The translations under genes and the position numbers were made by a program. A stretch of DNA of 6,421 nucleotides from Acidilobaceae archaeon (GTDB taxonomy: Archaea; Thermoproteota; Thermoprotei_A; Sulfolobales; Acidilobaceae): contig JALSQM010000149.1 in the NCBI GenBank assembly GCA_026985385.1, positions 1 through 6,421 on the forward strand, read 5' to 3'. The notes beneath the pieces were generated by a model. The model did no database searches and was not told the origin of the DNA. It was given only the letters and a program-made list of their open reading frames with translations. Below, one piece after another: positions 1 to 5,633 of this stretch. The first letter of the stretch is position 1; the number at the start of each line of letters is the position of its first letter.

Positions 1-112
1 AGCCTTTGTGGTGGAACCAGGGGGATCCCCTTCTCCGAGATGCATGGTAGCCTGTTACGCGGCTGGTAGCCCCGAGAGGTAACAGTGGTAGGGCTGCTAG
101 TGCACTTCAGGC
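1..112 (+). ncRNA. Self-complementary segment, possible structured RNA or structured leader (uncertain)
   Basis: No gene is recognised here. Nested inverted repeats share one centre: CTGTTAC (52-58) with GTAACAG (79-85), GGCT (61-64) with AGCC (68-71), GGTAGC (46-51) with GCTGCT (93-98, using two G-U pairs) and TGCA (41-44) with TGCA (101-104). GCCT (2-5) could also close on AGGC (109-112). The G-U pairs hold only if the plus strand is transcribed. Two alternatives exist. One is the C-terminus of a plus-strand protein, since frames stay open to stops at 67-69 and 80-82. The other is the leader and first 15 codons of a minus-strand gene starting at ATG 45-43, driven by the TATA-like TTTTTAATATAT near 110-122. 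The window edge prevents a decision. Confidence 0.25.
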
Positions 113-117
113 ATATA

Positions 118-135
118 TTAAAAAGAAAGGAAATT
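118..135 (-). terminator. T-rich terminator downstream of the transporter gene
   Basis: Read on the minus strand, this is a pyrimidine tract of short T runs ending in five T's, beginning about 26 nt after the transporter stop codon. Archaeal transcription typically ends in such T tracts without a required hairpin. The left end also resembles a TATA box for something transcribed further left, so it may have two roles. Confidence 0.4.
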
Positions 136-160
136 ACTAGGTGGAATGGGTGGGGGAGTG

Positions 161-1690
161 CTAGATTATGTGTAGCCTAGCGGCCACCGCTATCGAGAAG
201 AAGAAGGCGTAGAACACTACTGCAACGGCTAGGATGAAGATGTTGACGGGGTGGGGCTTTATTGCTTCGTAGATGTCCTCGGGAAGCTTCTTTAGGAGCT
301 TCGTGTTTATGTATATTGTTATCGCAGGCGATATTATCATGCTTAGAAGGGCCATGACGGCTCCGAAGACGACGAGTGAGCCATAGCTCACGTGCTTTAG
401 GGTTGCGGCGCCTACGAGGCCGAACTCGACTATTATAATTCCTATCCACCAGTAGGCGTACCACTTCCTTATGTCCTGCTTTACGAACCTTCTCACGCTC
501 TCGTATGTAACGTAGAGTGTGTCGGCTGCCTGCCTGACGAGCCCCTCCATGAGGGCTACCTGTGTGTTGAAGAGTATTAGCCAGACGCTGAGTAGGTACG
601 CTGCGCCACCGAATTTGCCTAGTATCGTGTATTTGGATATGGCGTCGGCGGTTAACTGTAGTATGTGGCCCTTTATGTAGCCTACGCCCATGCCGGGCGT
701 TATCCCCTTGGAGTAGAGGAGGCTGTAGCTGATCATTATGAATATTAGCACGGTCAGGAAGTTGCCTAGGAAGAAGACGTACCACATCATCTTTAGATGG
801 TGGCTCTTCCACTTCCGGATCCTCTCAGCGTTCTCCGGGCCCCCCTCGGGGATGGCTCCTATGGGGTCGAGTGCGGTCGGCTTCCCCGTTATGCCGGGGA
901 TCGTGCCGATATACTTGCCCATGCCGAACTTCGCGTCCCTCAGCCAGAATGTATACCAGATATTCGCTAGACCCCCGGCTCCGACGAAGGCTATTGAGGC
1001 CGCGAAGGTCCACCAGTCGAGCCCCTTAGGCCTCGCACCCATGTGGAGGAACATGTAGTTAAGCATCTTAACCCAATCAGAGCCGTGCGTGGCCGTGACG
1101 GCCACGGTGATTATGATTATCCACGCTAGTATCAGCGTGCCCAGCTCTAGCAGCTCCACAGCCCTCCTCGCGACGGGGGAGAGGAGTACTGCAGCGAATA
1201 TTATCGCCGACCAGAAGTAGGACCAGAAGAGGATCCCGCGATAGCCGGGCGCGGGCCAGTTGTGGACCAGCTTTAGGAACGCCGCAGAGCCACCCGTTAT
1301 CCAGCCGGGCCATATGAACGCTATGTACCCGAGGAAGAGGAATAGCCACGTAGCAACCTGCATCCCTATGACTCTACCGGCCCCCTGTATGTGGTGCTCG
1401 CCGGATACTATCGTCCACCTACCCATCTCCTGGGTCCACACGGTCTGTATGAAGAGGCCCACTAGGGTCCCCCACACTAGGATGAGCCCGTACTTGGCCG
1501 CCAGCGTTGGCCAGATAATGGTCTCCCCGCTGCCGAGGGCTAGTCCGACCTCGATGATCGCTGGACCCGCAGCTGCGAGGAAGGGTACTATCGGTGGGAC
1601 CTCCTTGACTACTCTTATTGGGTACTTGCCTATCTTCACTAGCTTCTCCTTCTCTTCCCCGGCCTCGACTGTGCTAGCTTGCTCTCCCAC
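161..1690 (-). CDS. Nramp (MntH-like) family transporter, divergent, without DPGN and MPH motifs
   Basis: Polytopic membrane protein of 509 aa with about 11-12 hydrophobic segments and a soluble N-terminus of about 30 residues. The stretch from GPAIIEVGLALGSGE (residues 42-56) to EMGRWTIVSGE (88-98) matches the TM1-TM3 pattern of Nramp proteins in the COG1914 group. The usual TM1 metal motif DPGN is replaced by GSGE (53-56). The TM6 MPH motif is replaced by GGLAN (239-243). Manganese or iron transport should therefore not be assumed; the substrate is unknown. A charged loop lies at about 251-300. The frame is open to a GTG at 1714, but I chose GTG 1690. An AAAGGTG ribosome binding site (1704-1698) sits 7 nt before it, and the TATA box at 1728-1736 predicts transcription from about 1706, after the 1714 codon. 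It is monocistronic, downstream of ilvD on the same strand. Family membership is fairly sure; function is not. Confidence 0.8.
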   Translation of the reverse strand: MGEQASTVEAGEEKEKLVKIGKYPIRVVKEVPPIVPFLAAAGPAIIEVGLALGSGETIIWPTLAAKYGLILVWGTLVGLFIQTVWTQEMGRWTIVSGEHHIQGAGRVIGMQVATWLFLFLGYIAFIWPGWITGGSAAFLKLVHNWPAPGYRGILFWSYFWSAIIFAAVLLSPVARRAVELLELGTLILAWIIIITVAVTATHGSDWVKMLNYMFLHMGARPKGLDWWTFAASIAFVGAGGLANIWYTFWLRDAKFGMGKYIGTIPGITGKPTALDPIGAIPEGGPENAERIRKWKSHHLKMMWYVFFLGNFLTVLIFIMISYSLLYSKGITPGMGVGYIKGHILQLTADAISKYTILGKFGGAAYLLSVWLILFNTQVALMEGLVRQAADTLYVTYESVRRFVKQDIRKWYAYWWIGIIIVEFGLVGAATLKHVSYGSLVVFGAVMALLSMIISPAITIYINTKLLKKLPEDIYEAIKPHPVNIFILAVAVVFYAFFFSIAVAARLHII

Positions 1691-1697
1691 GATAATA

Positions 1698-1704
1698 CAC
1701 CTTT
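1698..1704 (-). promoter_or_regulatory. Ribosome binding site deciding the transporter start
   Basis: AAAGGTG on the minus strand, 7 nt before the GTG at 1690. The GGTG core complements the CACC of the archaeal 16S 3' end. The other candidate, GTG 1714, has a GGTGG almost touching the codon, which is too close. Confidence 0.6.
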
Positions 1705-1727
1705 CTATTAACACACCACCTTATGGG

Positions 1728-1736
1728 ATAAATATC
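1728..1736 (-). promoter_or_regulatory. TATA box of the transporter gene
   Basis: GATATTTAT on the minus strand, centred 42 bp before the GTG at 1690. Initiation about 26 bp downstream would give a leader of about 16 nt containing the ribosome binding site. This matches the spacing at the other genes of the window. Confidence 0.45.
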
Positions 1737-1780
1737 TTACAGGCCTCCCGCATATAATTTATCTCTTACTAGAATTATGG

Positions 1781-1790
1781 TAAAGAAATT
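1781..1790 (-). terminator. Weak T-rich tract after ilvD
   Basis: AATTTCTTTA on the minus strand, starting 6 nt past the ilvD stop codon, inside an AT-rich 105-bp gap. It may end or attenuate ilvD transcription before the transporter promoter; it is too weak to exclude readthrough. Confidence 0.3.
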
Positions 1791-1795
1791 AGATA

Positions 1796-3463
1796 TTAAG
1801 CTATTGTCACGGCGCCCTCCGACGCCTGCCTCACGAGGCTCGCATACTTTGCTAGAAGGCCTCGTAGCTCCCTCCTCCTGGGCCTCCACTCCCTCCTCCT
1901 TCTCTCAAGCTCCTCGCTATCAACAAGAAGCTCTAGTCTCCCGCTCTCACCGTCTATCAGTATTTCGTCTCCATCCCTAACCAGGGCTATAGGCCCTCCC
2001 ACCTCCGCCTCGGGCGCCACATGACCGACCATTATGCCCCTAGTTGCGCCGCTGAACCTGCCATCCGTGACGAGTGCAACCTTCTCCCCCAGCCCAGCGC
2101 CTACAATGGCTGCTGTGACCTTGAGCATCTCCGGCATTCCAGGGGCCCCCTTGGGCCCCATGTACCTTATCACTACTACCTCGTTCTCCCCTATCTCGCC
2201 GTTCTTTACCGCGTTGAAAGCGTCCTGCTCGCTATCAAATACGCGGGCCCTACCCTTGAATTTCAGTACGCCCGACGCCCCTATCTTCATCACGGCACCC
2301 TCTGGGGCCAGGTTTCCGTAGAGGATCCTTATCCCGGCGTAGGGCTTGTAGGGCTTGTCCAGGGGGTAGACCACCCTCCCGTCGACCCTCGCCTCCCACT
2401 TTGAGAGGAGCTTTCCGATGCTCTCACCCTCAACGGTGATGGGGCTCGGATCCAGGAGCCCGGCCTCGAGGAGCTTCTTGAGGATAACGGGTGCTCCCCC
2501 GAGCCTGTGTAGGTCGTTCATGGTGTAGGGGCCCACGGGCTGTAGGGCGGCTATCACCGGCACCTTCCTGCTAGCCTCCTCGAAGTCGCGGAGCGTAAAC
2601 TTCACACCGGCCTCCCTAGCGATGGCGAGGAGATGGAGTATAGCGTTTGTAGAGCCGCCTATCGCCATGAGGACTGTGGCAGCGTTGCGCAGGGACTCGT
2701 AGGTTATTATATCCCTAGGCTTCAAATCGTTCTCCAGCACCTGTAGGGCGAGCCTGCCCGCGTACTGGGCGTATCTCCACCTCTCAGCCGACGTCGCTGG
2801 CGGGGTCGCAGCCCCCAGGGGCATTACCCCCAGGGCCTCGGCGAGTATGGCCATGGTATTCGCCGTGAAGAGCCCCTGGCAGGTGCCGTAGGTCGGCATC
2901 GCCTTCCTCTCTATATCCAAGGCCTCCTCCAGGCTTATGAGCCCCCTAAGGTAGGCGCCCACAGCCTCGAAGGCCGTCTCGACAGTAAGCCTCTCCGCGT
3001 TGACCTCGTAAGCCTCGGCCGTGCCGCCATACATGTACACGCTCGGCATGTTAAGCCTAGCCATAGCCATTATAATACCCGGCTGAGTCTTATCACACCC
3101 ACCTATACCGACCCAGGCGTCGAAACCATGACTATTGACCTGGGCCTCGACGGTGTCAGCTATGAGCTCCCTACTAATCAGGCTATACCTCATCCCCGGG
3201 GTACCCATGTTGATCCCGTCATTAACAACTATCGTTGGAACCGTGAGGGCCTTACCACCCGCATCCCTAACACCCTCCTTCACAGCGAGTGATAGTTGCA
3301 GAGTATGGAAGTTACACGGGCCCGCCTCACTCCAAGCCACGGCCACAGCTATCAGGGGCTTCTTGAAGTCCTCCTCACTAAACCCTATAGCCCTCAAATA
3401 CACCCTATGCGGTAGATTCTCGATGCCATCATACCAAAGGCTACTGCGAGGCCTCTTAGGCAA
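1796..3463 (-). CDS. ilvD: Dihydroxy-acid dehydratase (EC 4.2.1.9)
   Basis: Cytosolic Fe-S enzyme converting 2,3-dihydroxy-isovalerate and 2,3-dihydroxy-3-methylvalerate to the 2-oxo acids that precede valine, leucine and isoleucine. The product is 555 aa, full length for IlvD/Edd. All three cluster cysteines are present: C50 in GPCN, C123 in GGCDKTQPG and C195 in TCQGLFTANTM. K125 of CDK and D82 of NDGINMG are the expected Mg ligands. The C-terminal domain carries TDGRFSGATRG with the catalytic serine at about 471, then GHVAPEA. C123 and C195 with TANTM fit DHAD better than 6-phosphogluconate dehydratase. Some archaeal DHADs also dehydrate sugar acids such as gluconate, so a side activity is possible. 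The TTG start at 3463 is supported by GGGTG (3474-3470) 6 nt upstream. No other branched-chain amino acid gene is in the window. Confidence 0.95.
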   Translation of the reverse strand: MPKRPRSSLWYDGIENLPHRVYLRAIGFSEEDFKKPLIAVAVAWSEAGPCNFHTLQLSLAVKEGVRDAGGKALTVPTIVVNDGINMGTPGMRYSLISRELIADTVEAQVNSHGFDAWVGIGGCDKTQPGIIMAMARLNMPSVYMYGGTAEAYEVNAERLTVETAFEAVGAYLRGLISLEEALDIERKAMPTYGTCQGLFTANTMAILAEALGVMPLGAATPPATSAERWRYAQYAGRLALQVLENDLKPRDIITYESLRNAATVLMAIGGSTNAILHLLAIAREAGVKFTLRDFEEASRKVPVIAALQPVGPYTMNDLHRLGGAPVILKKLLEAGLLDPSPITVEGESIGKLLSKWEARVDGRVVYPLDKPYKPYAGIRILYGNLAPEGAVMKIGASGVLKFKGRARVFDSEQDAFNAVKNGEIGENEVVVIRYMGPKGAPGMPEMLKVTAAIVGAGLGEKVALVTDGRFSGATRGIMVGHVAPEAEVGGPIALVRDGDEILIDGESGRLELLVDSEELERRRREWRPRRRELRGLLAKYASLVRQASEGAVTIA

Positions 3464-3469
3464 GCTTTA

Positions 3470-3474
3470 CACCC
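3470..3474 (-). promoter_or_regulatory. Ribosome binding site for the TTG start of ilvD
   Basis: GGGTG on the minus strand, 6 nt before the TTG at 3463. It supports a non-ATG start that would otherwise be doubtful. Confidence 0.55.
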
Positions 3475-3503
3475 TTCACTTACAAGCATTAAGAAGCACA
3501 CTC

Positions 3504-3513
3504 TAATAAAAAC
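3504..3513 (-). promoter_or_regulatory. TATA box of ilvD
   Basis: GTTTTTATTA on the minus strand, centred about 45 bp before the ilvD start. Initiation near 3483 would give a leader of about 20 nt that includes the ribosome binding site. Confidence 0.5.
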
Positions 3514-3570
3514 ACACCATGCACCCACACATATATATTAACCCTTAAAAAATTAATAAAAATTATATAT

Positions 3571-3654
3571 GATGCCACGAAGCACCGCGAACCAGGAGAA
3601 ATGCAGGAGCACAAGCCTTCGGCCTCCCCAGAAGTAACTCATGCACCATCCTGA
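3571..3654. ncRNA. G+C-rich foldable island between AT-rich flanks, candidate small RNA
   Basis: This 84-bp island lies between about 30-50 bp of nearly pure AT on each side, a known mark of RNA genes in AT-rich backgrounds of thermophiles. Four nested stems share a centre: CAGGA (3593-3597) with TCCTG (3649-3653), TGCA (3602-3605) with TGCA (3642-3645), GGAG (3606-3609) with CTCC (3624-3627), and GCC (3615-3617) with GGC (3621-3623) around a TTC loop. On plus, CTTAAAAA (3544-3551) predicts initiation near 3573. On minus, TTATAATT near 3673 predicts initiation near 3648, and a T-rich terminator follows below 3570. The strand is undecided. Short open frames of 20-30 codons exist on both strands but are not convincing genes. 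No known RNA family is recognised. Confidence 0.3.
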
Positions 3655-3663
3655 ATACGTATA

Positions 3664-3694
3664 TGAAAAATTATAATTAAGAAATTAAAGTAAT
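3664..3694 (-). terminator. T-rich terminator of tRNA-Pro
   Basis: On the minus strand the DNA just past the CCA end of the tRNA is AT-rich with several T runs, the longest five T's near 3666-3670. This suits archaeal intrinsic termination. The same stretch could also hold a TATA box for the island at 3571-3654. Confidence 0.4.
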
Positions 3695-3772
3695 TGGTGG
3701 GGCCGCGGGGATTTGAACCCCGGACCACGGGGGCCCAAGCCCCGCATCCTAGCCAGGCTAGACGACGGCCCC
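3695..3772 (-). tRNA. tRNA-Pro (anticodon UGG), CCA encoded, no intron
   Basis: A complete cloverleaf reads on the minus strand. The acceptor GGGGCCG (3772-3766) pairs with CGGCCCC (3705-3699). U8 is present. The anticodon stem is CGGGG/CCCCG around loop CUUGGGC, giving anticodon UGG at 3737-3735 with G37, as expected for proline. The T arm is CGGGG/CCCCG with loop UUCAAAU. The discriminator is A (3698) and CCA is encoded (3697-3695). No intron is needed to close the anticodon arm. The 5' end is 66 bp from the start of the divergent PEBP-family gene, with one A/T-rich box between them. Confidence 0.96.
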
Positions 3773-3796
3773 CCAGGAGGTTTGTGTGGGTGTGGG

Positions 3797-3804
3797 TTTT
3801 ATTT
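3797..3804. promoter_or_regulatory. Shared A/T box: promoter of tRNA-Pro (-) and of the PEBP-family gene (+)
   Basis: TTTTATTT is the only A/T-rich octamer between the two divergent genes. It is centred 28 bp from the tRNA-Pro 5' end on one side and 39 bp from the TTG start on the other, so one TBP site could serve both directions. On plus it is a fair TATA box; on minus (AAATAAAA) it is less canonical. Confidence 0.45.
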
Positions 3805-3827
3805 GGTGCGGTTCTCCGCCTGTATGT

Positions 3828-3831
3828 GGTG
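3828..3831 (+). promoter_or_regulatory. Ribosome binding site deciding the PEBP-family start
   Basis: GGTG, 7 nt before TTG 3839, the same spacing as for the transporter and PadR genes. It argues for TTG 3839 over ATG 3824, which could only be used by a leaderless message. Confidence 0.5.
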
Positions 3832-3838
3832 CCCCTCT

Positions 3839-4411
3839 TTGCGGCGGGGTCTATTATTGGCTGTGGCGGCGCTGATAATAGCTGGCGTGGCCCTTGTTGC
3901 AGTGTGGCATGTGCGGGGTGGTGGGGGGGTGCTGGTTGATAGGAGGATGGAGGACCTCGTCGCGGGTGCCCCGGAGACCCTGAAGGTTAGCGTTGAGGGT
4001 ATCGGGCCCGATGGGAGGATAGCTGTCGAGTACACCTGCGATGGCCAGGATAGGCCTCCGAGGGTTGAGGTGAGCGGCGTCCCCAGCGGCGCTAAGGCTG
4101 TGGCCCTGATAATGTATGACCCCGACGCCCCCATAGGCACATTCATACACTGGCTCGCGGTCCAGGACGCCGCCCCCAGCGTGGTATTCCCCTCGCCCAG
4201 CGCCGTCGAGGGGCGGAACGACTTCGGCAGGATAGGCTATGGAGGCCCCTGCCCGCCCAGGGGGCACGGGGCTCATAGGTACTTCTTCCTAGTGGTGGCC
4301 CTAGACTATAAGCCGGGCCTAACCAGGGGCTACAGGCTCAGCGATGTACTGGCAGCCGCTAAGGGCCACGTCATGGCTTGGGGCTACGCCGTCGGGAAGT
4401 ACTCCAGATGA
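3839..4411 (+). CDS. Membrane-anchored PEBP / YbhB-YbcL (Raf kinase inhibitor-like) family protein
   Basis: Protein of 190 aa. Residues 1-26 form a basic start (MRRG) followed by one hydrophobic helix, so it is probably a signal peptide or anchor placing the domain outside the cell. The rest is one PEBP domain. The pocket motif DPDAP is at 94-98, followed by FIHW with the conserved His at 104. GGPCPPRG (135-142) and HRYFF (146-150) follow, and the C-terminal GHVMAWGYAVGKYSR resembles the usual end of YbhB-type proteins. The family binds phospholipid head groups or other anions; no archaeal substrate is established, so the role is unknown. The frame is open back to 3713, but that would run through tRNA-Pro. 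TTG 3839 has GGTG 7 nt upstream and lies 39 bp from the TATA box; ATG 3824 is the alternative (195 aa). It converges on tRNA-Ser, leaving a 21-bp gap. Confidence 0.85.
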   Translation: MRRGLLLAVAALIIAGVALVAVWHVRGGGGVLVDRRMEDLVAGAPETLKVSVEGIGPDGRIAVEYTCDGQDRPPRVEVSGVPSGAKAVALIMYDPDAPIGTFIHWLAVQDAAPSVVFPSPSAVEGRNDFGRIGYGGPCPPRGHGAHRYFFLVVALDYKPGLTRGYRLSDVLAAAKGHVMAWGYAVGKYSR

Positions 4412-4432
4412 CACTCCAGGCGACCAGGAGGG

Positions 4433-4558
4433 TGGCGCCGGGGGCGGGATTCGAACCCGCGCGCCCCTCCTCGGGGCAACGGGTCTCACGAGCGGCGGGC
4501 GCGTAAACCCCCTGGCCGCCCTCGAGCCCGCCGCCTTAGGCCGCTCGGCCACCCCGGC
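4433..4558 (-). tRNA. tRNA-Ser (anticodon CGA) with a 36-nt intron, CCA encoded
   Basis: Class II tRNA on the minus strand. The acceptor GCCGGGG (4558-4552) pairs with CCCCGGC (4443-4437). The discriminator is G (4436), as for serine, and CCA follows (4435-4433). U8 is present and the D stem is GCC/GGC. The anticodon stem is GCGGG (4531-4527) with CCCGU (4483-4479). The loop reads CU-CGA-G then the intron then A38, giving anticodon CGA at 4524-4522. The long variable arm has GCCCC/GGGGC. The T arm is GCGGG/CCCGC with loop UUCGAAU. The mature RNA is 90 nt with CCA. In this gene a TATA box upstream overlaps the stop codon of the neighbouring prenyl synthase. No T tract follows the 3' end. Confidence 0.95.
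4485..4520 (-). other. tRNA-Ser intron at position 37/38
   Basis: Removal of these 36 nt restores a 7-nt anticodon loop. At the 3' splice site the bulge AGA has the standard cut after two nt. The four-pair central helix would be CUCG (32-35) with CGUG, containing one U-U mismatch. Inside the intron GCGGC pairs with GCCGC. A GAG repeat at both junctions makes the exact cut ambiguous by up to 3 nt without changing the mature tRNA. The tRNA splicing endonuclease would process this bulge-helix-bulge-like fold. Confidence 0.8.
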
Positions 4559-4585
4559 GCTCCGTTTCTACGGTTTCGGGGGAGA

Positions 4586-4593
4586 GTTTTAAG
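4586..4593 (-). promoter_or_regulatory. TATA box of tRNA-Ser, overlapping the upstream stop codon
   Basis: CTTAAAAC on the minus strand, centred about 31 bp before the tRNA 5' end at 4558. Its TAA is the stop codon (4591-4589) of the prenyl synthase gene. Confidence 0.6.
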
Positions 4594-5515
4594 GTTCCCC
4601 TGGGCTGGGGAGGGTGAGGCCCGCCTCTTCTACGAGCTTCTCGGCCATGAAGACGGGTATGGCTTCGAGCATCCTCCTCTTATCGCTCCTTGGGAGCCAT
4701 TCGAGTGTCTTGGAGGCCTTCGAGGCCTCTCTGACGACGTATTCCAGCGCGGCCTTCACGGCGGGTTCCCCGGGCTCCGCGCCCAGCTGCTCCGTGGCCC
4801 ACTTCTCGAATAGCACCTCGCTGGGGTCGAGCCTGGGCCTCTTACCGGTTATGTACTTGTAGTAGTCGCTGGCGTCGTCCGCCACCTGGTATATCCTCCC
4901 GAGGTGGGCGCCGTACTCCTCCATCACCTCCGCGTAGCCGGGCTTCCCAGCAGCTATAGCCCCAAGGGAGGCTGCTAGGGCGAAGAGGCTGCCAGTCTTG
5001 AGGTCTACCAGCTCTAGGTAGCGGCTCGAGGGGAGCGTGGGTGCCGCTATGTAGTCCAGTATCTCGCCCCTAACAGTCCTCTCCCAGGCCGATACAACCC
5101 TGGTTAGGGCCTTGAAGCCGTAGCGCTCAATCATCCTCTGAGCAACCGGTATCATGAGGAGGCTCGCGAGCACGGTCTTCTCGACCCCGTGAACGAGCCA
5201 GGCAACGGGAGCGCCCCTCCTCACCCTATCCTTATCAATGATGTCATCAATAGCCAGGCTCGCGCTGTGGACAAGCTCTATCGCAACCGCCGCGTCGATA
5301 GCGTCCTCAGCCCTCCCACCGAGGGCCTCGGCGGCGAGTATCACGAGGAACCCCCTAAACCTCTTACCCCCCCTAACGATATACTCGGCGACCTCGACTA
5401 GCCCGATCTCGCTTGCAGTCCTAGCAGCCCTATCCAGCTCGGGCTCCAGTAGCTCCCGGATCCTCCTCCACTCACCCATAATCGCCTCGGCGATGCCGGG
5501 GTCTATCTTAGCCAA
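4589..5515 (-). CDS. Short-type polyprenyl diphosphate synthase (GGPP/GFPP or longer)
   Basis: Trans-isoprenyl diphosphate synthase, 308 aa. It condenses isopentenyl diphosphate with allylic diphosphates to make the chains of archaeal ether lipids or quinones. Motifs in order: GGKRFRG (49-55), HSASLAIDDIIDKDRVRRG (83-101) with the first Asp-rich motif DDIID at 90-94, LKTGSLF (172-178), and YQVADDASDYY (209-219) with the second Asp-rich motif at 213-217. All catalytic Asp and the K-T pair are present. The fifth residue before the first motif is A85; Sulfolobus C20 synthase has Phe there, and small residues allow longer products, so C25 or more is possible (inference). The frame is open to GTG 5599, but TTG 5515 puts GGKR at the usual distance from the N-terminus and lies 42 bp from a TATA box. 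A weak GGGGG precedes it by 7 nt. It is divergent from padR. Confidence 0.9.
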   Translation of the reverse strand: MAKIDPGIAEAIMGEWRRIRELLEPELDRAARTASEIGLVEVAEYIVRGGKRFRGFLVILAAEALGGRAEDAIDAAVAIELVHSASLAIDDIIDKDRVRRGAPVAWLVHGVEKTVLASLLMIPVAQRMIERYGFKALTRVVSAWERTVRGEILDYIAAPTLPSSRYLELVDLKTGSLFALAASLGAIAAGKPGYAEVMEEYGAHLGRIYQVADDASDYYKYITGKRPRLDPSEVLFEKWATEQLGAEPGEPAVKAALEYVVREASKASKTLEWLPRSDKRRMLEAIPVFMAEKLVEEAGLTLPSPGEP

Positions 5516-5553
5516 CAGCGTGCCCCCACGGGAGGCGGTTGACGCGTGGAGCC

Positions 5554-5561
5554 TATTAATT
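5554..5561 (-). promoter_or_regulatory. TATA box of the prenyl synthase gene
   Basis: AATTAATA on the minus strand, the only AT-rich patch for about 180 bp, centred 42 bp before TTG 5515. Initiation near 5532 would leave a leader of about 17 nt. It lies inside the longer frame from GTG 5599, which argues against that start. Confidence 0.5.
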
Positions 5562-5633
5562 GGGGGTGCCAAGGCCTCGGCCAGCGAAGCGGTCCACACC
5601 AGCCCCTTCGGTGCCGCCGGAAGAGAGGATCCT

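Noticed and set aside
177..812. Long alternative minus-strand frame of 211 codons within the transporter gene, and similar long frames inside ilvD, the PEBP gene and the prenyl synthase
   Set aside because: Their products are rich in Arg, Pro and His with no recognisable domain, and they overlap genes with clear family motifs. G+C-rich DNA leaves such shadow frames open by chance.
1691..1714. Transporter start at GTG 1714
   Set aside because: It lies before the transcription start predicted from the TATA box at 1728-1736 and its GGTGG is too close; GTG 1690 has an ideally spaced AAAGGTG.
3553..3642. Possible 29-residue hydrophobic peptide on the minus strand in the G+C island
   Set aside because: The ATG is nearly in contact with its GGTG, arginine codons include CGA and CGT unlike the AGG-rich neighbours, and another frame is equally open. 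A small RNA explains the composition better.
3569..3654. C/D box sRNA reading of the island (ATGATGC near the start, CTGA at 3651-3654)
   Set aside because: The C box has a mismatch at its last base, no D' or C' boxes are found inside, and about 86 nt is long for an archaeal C/D sRNA.
3713..3838. N-terminal extension of the PEBP-family frame back to 3713, or to ATG 3824
   Set aside because: The extension would read through tRNA-Pro on the other strand and has no family resemblance. ATG 3824 lies at the predicted transcription start without a binding site; TTG 3839 has GGTG 7 nt upstream.
4433..4558. tRNA-Leu as the identity of the class II tRNA
   Set aside because: Aligning the acceptor as GCCGGGG/CCCCGGC places U8 correctly, gives discriminator G73 and anticodon CGA, all serine features; the shifted leucine-like register breaks the acceptor end and CCA.
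5516..5599. Longer prenyl synthase start at GTG 5599
   Set aside because: The extra 28 residues do not resemble the family, include the AATTAATA promoter patch, and push GGKR to about residue 77, further from the N-terminus than usual.
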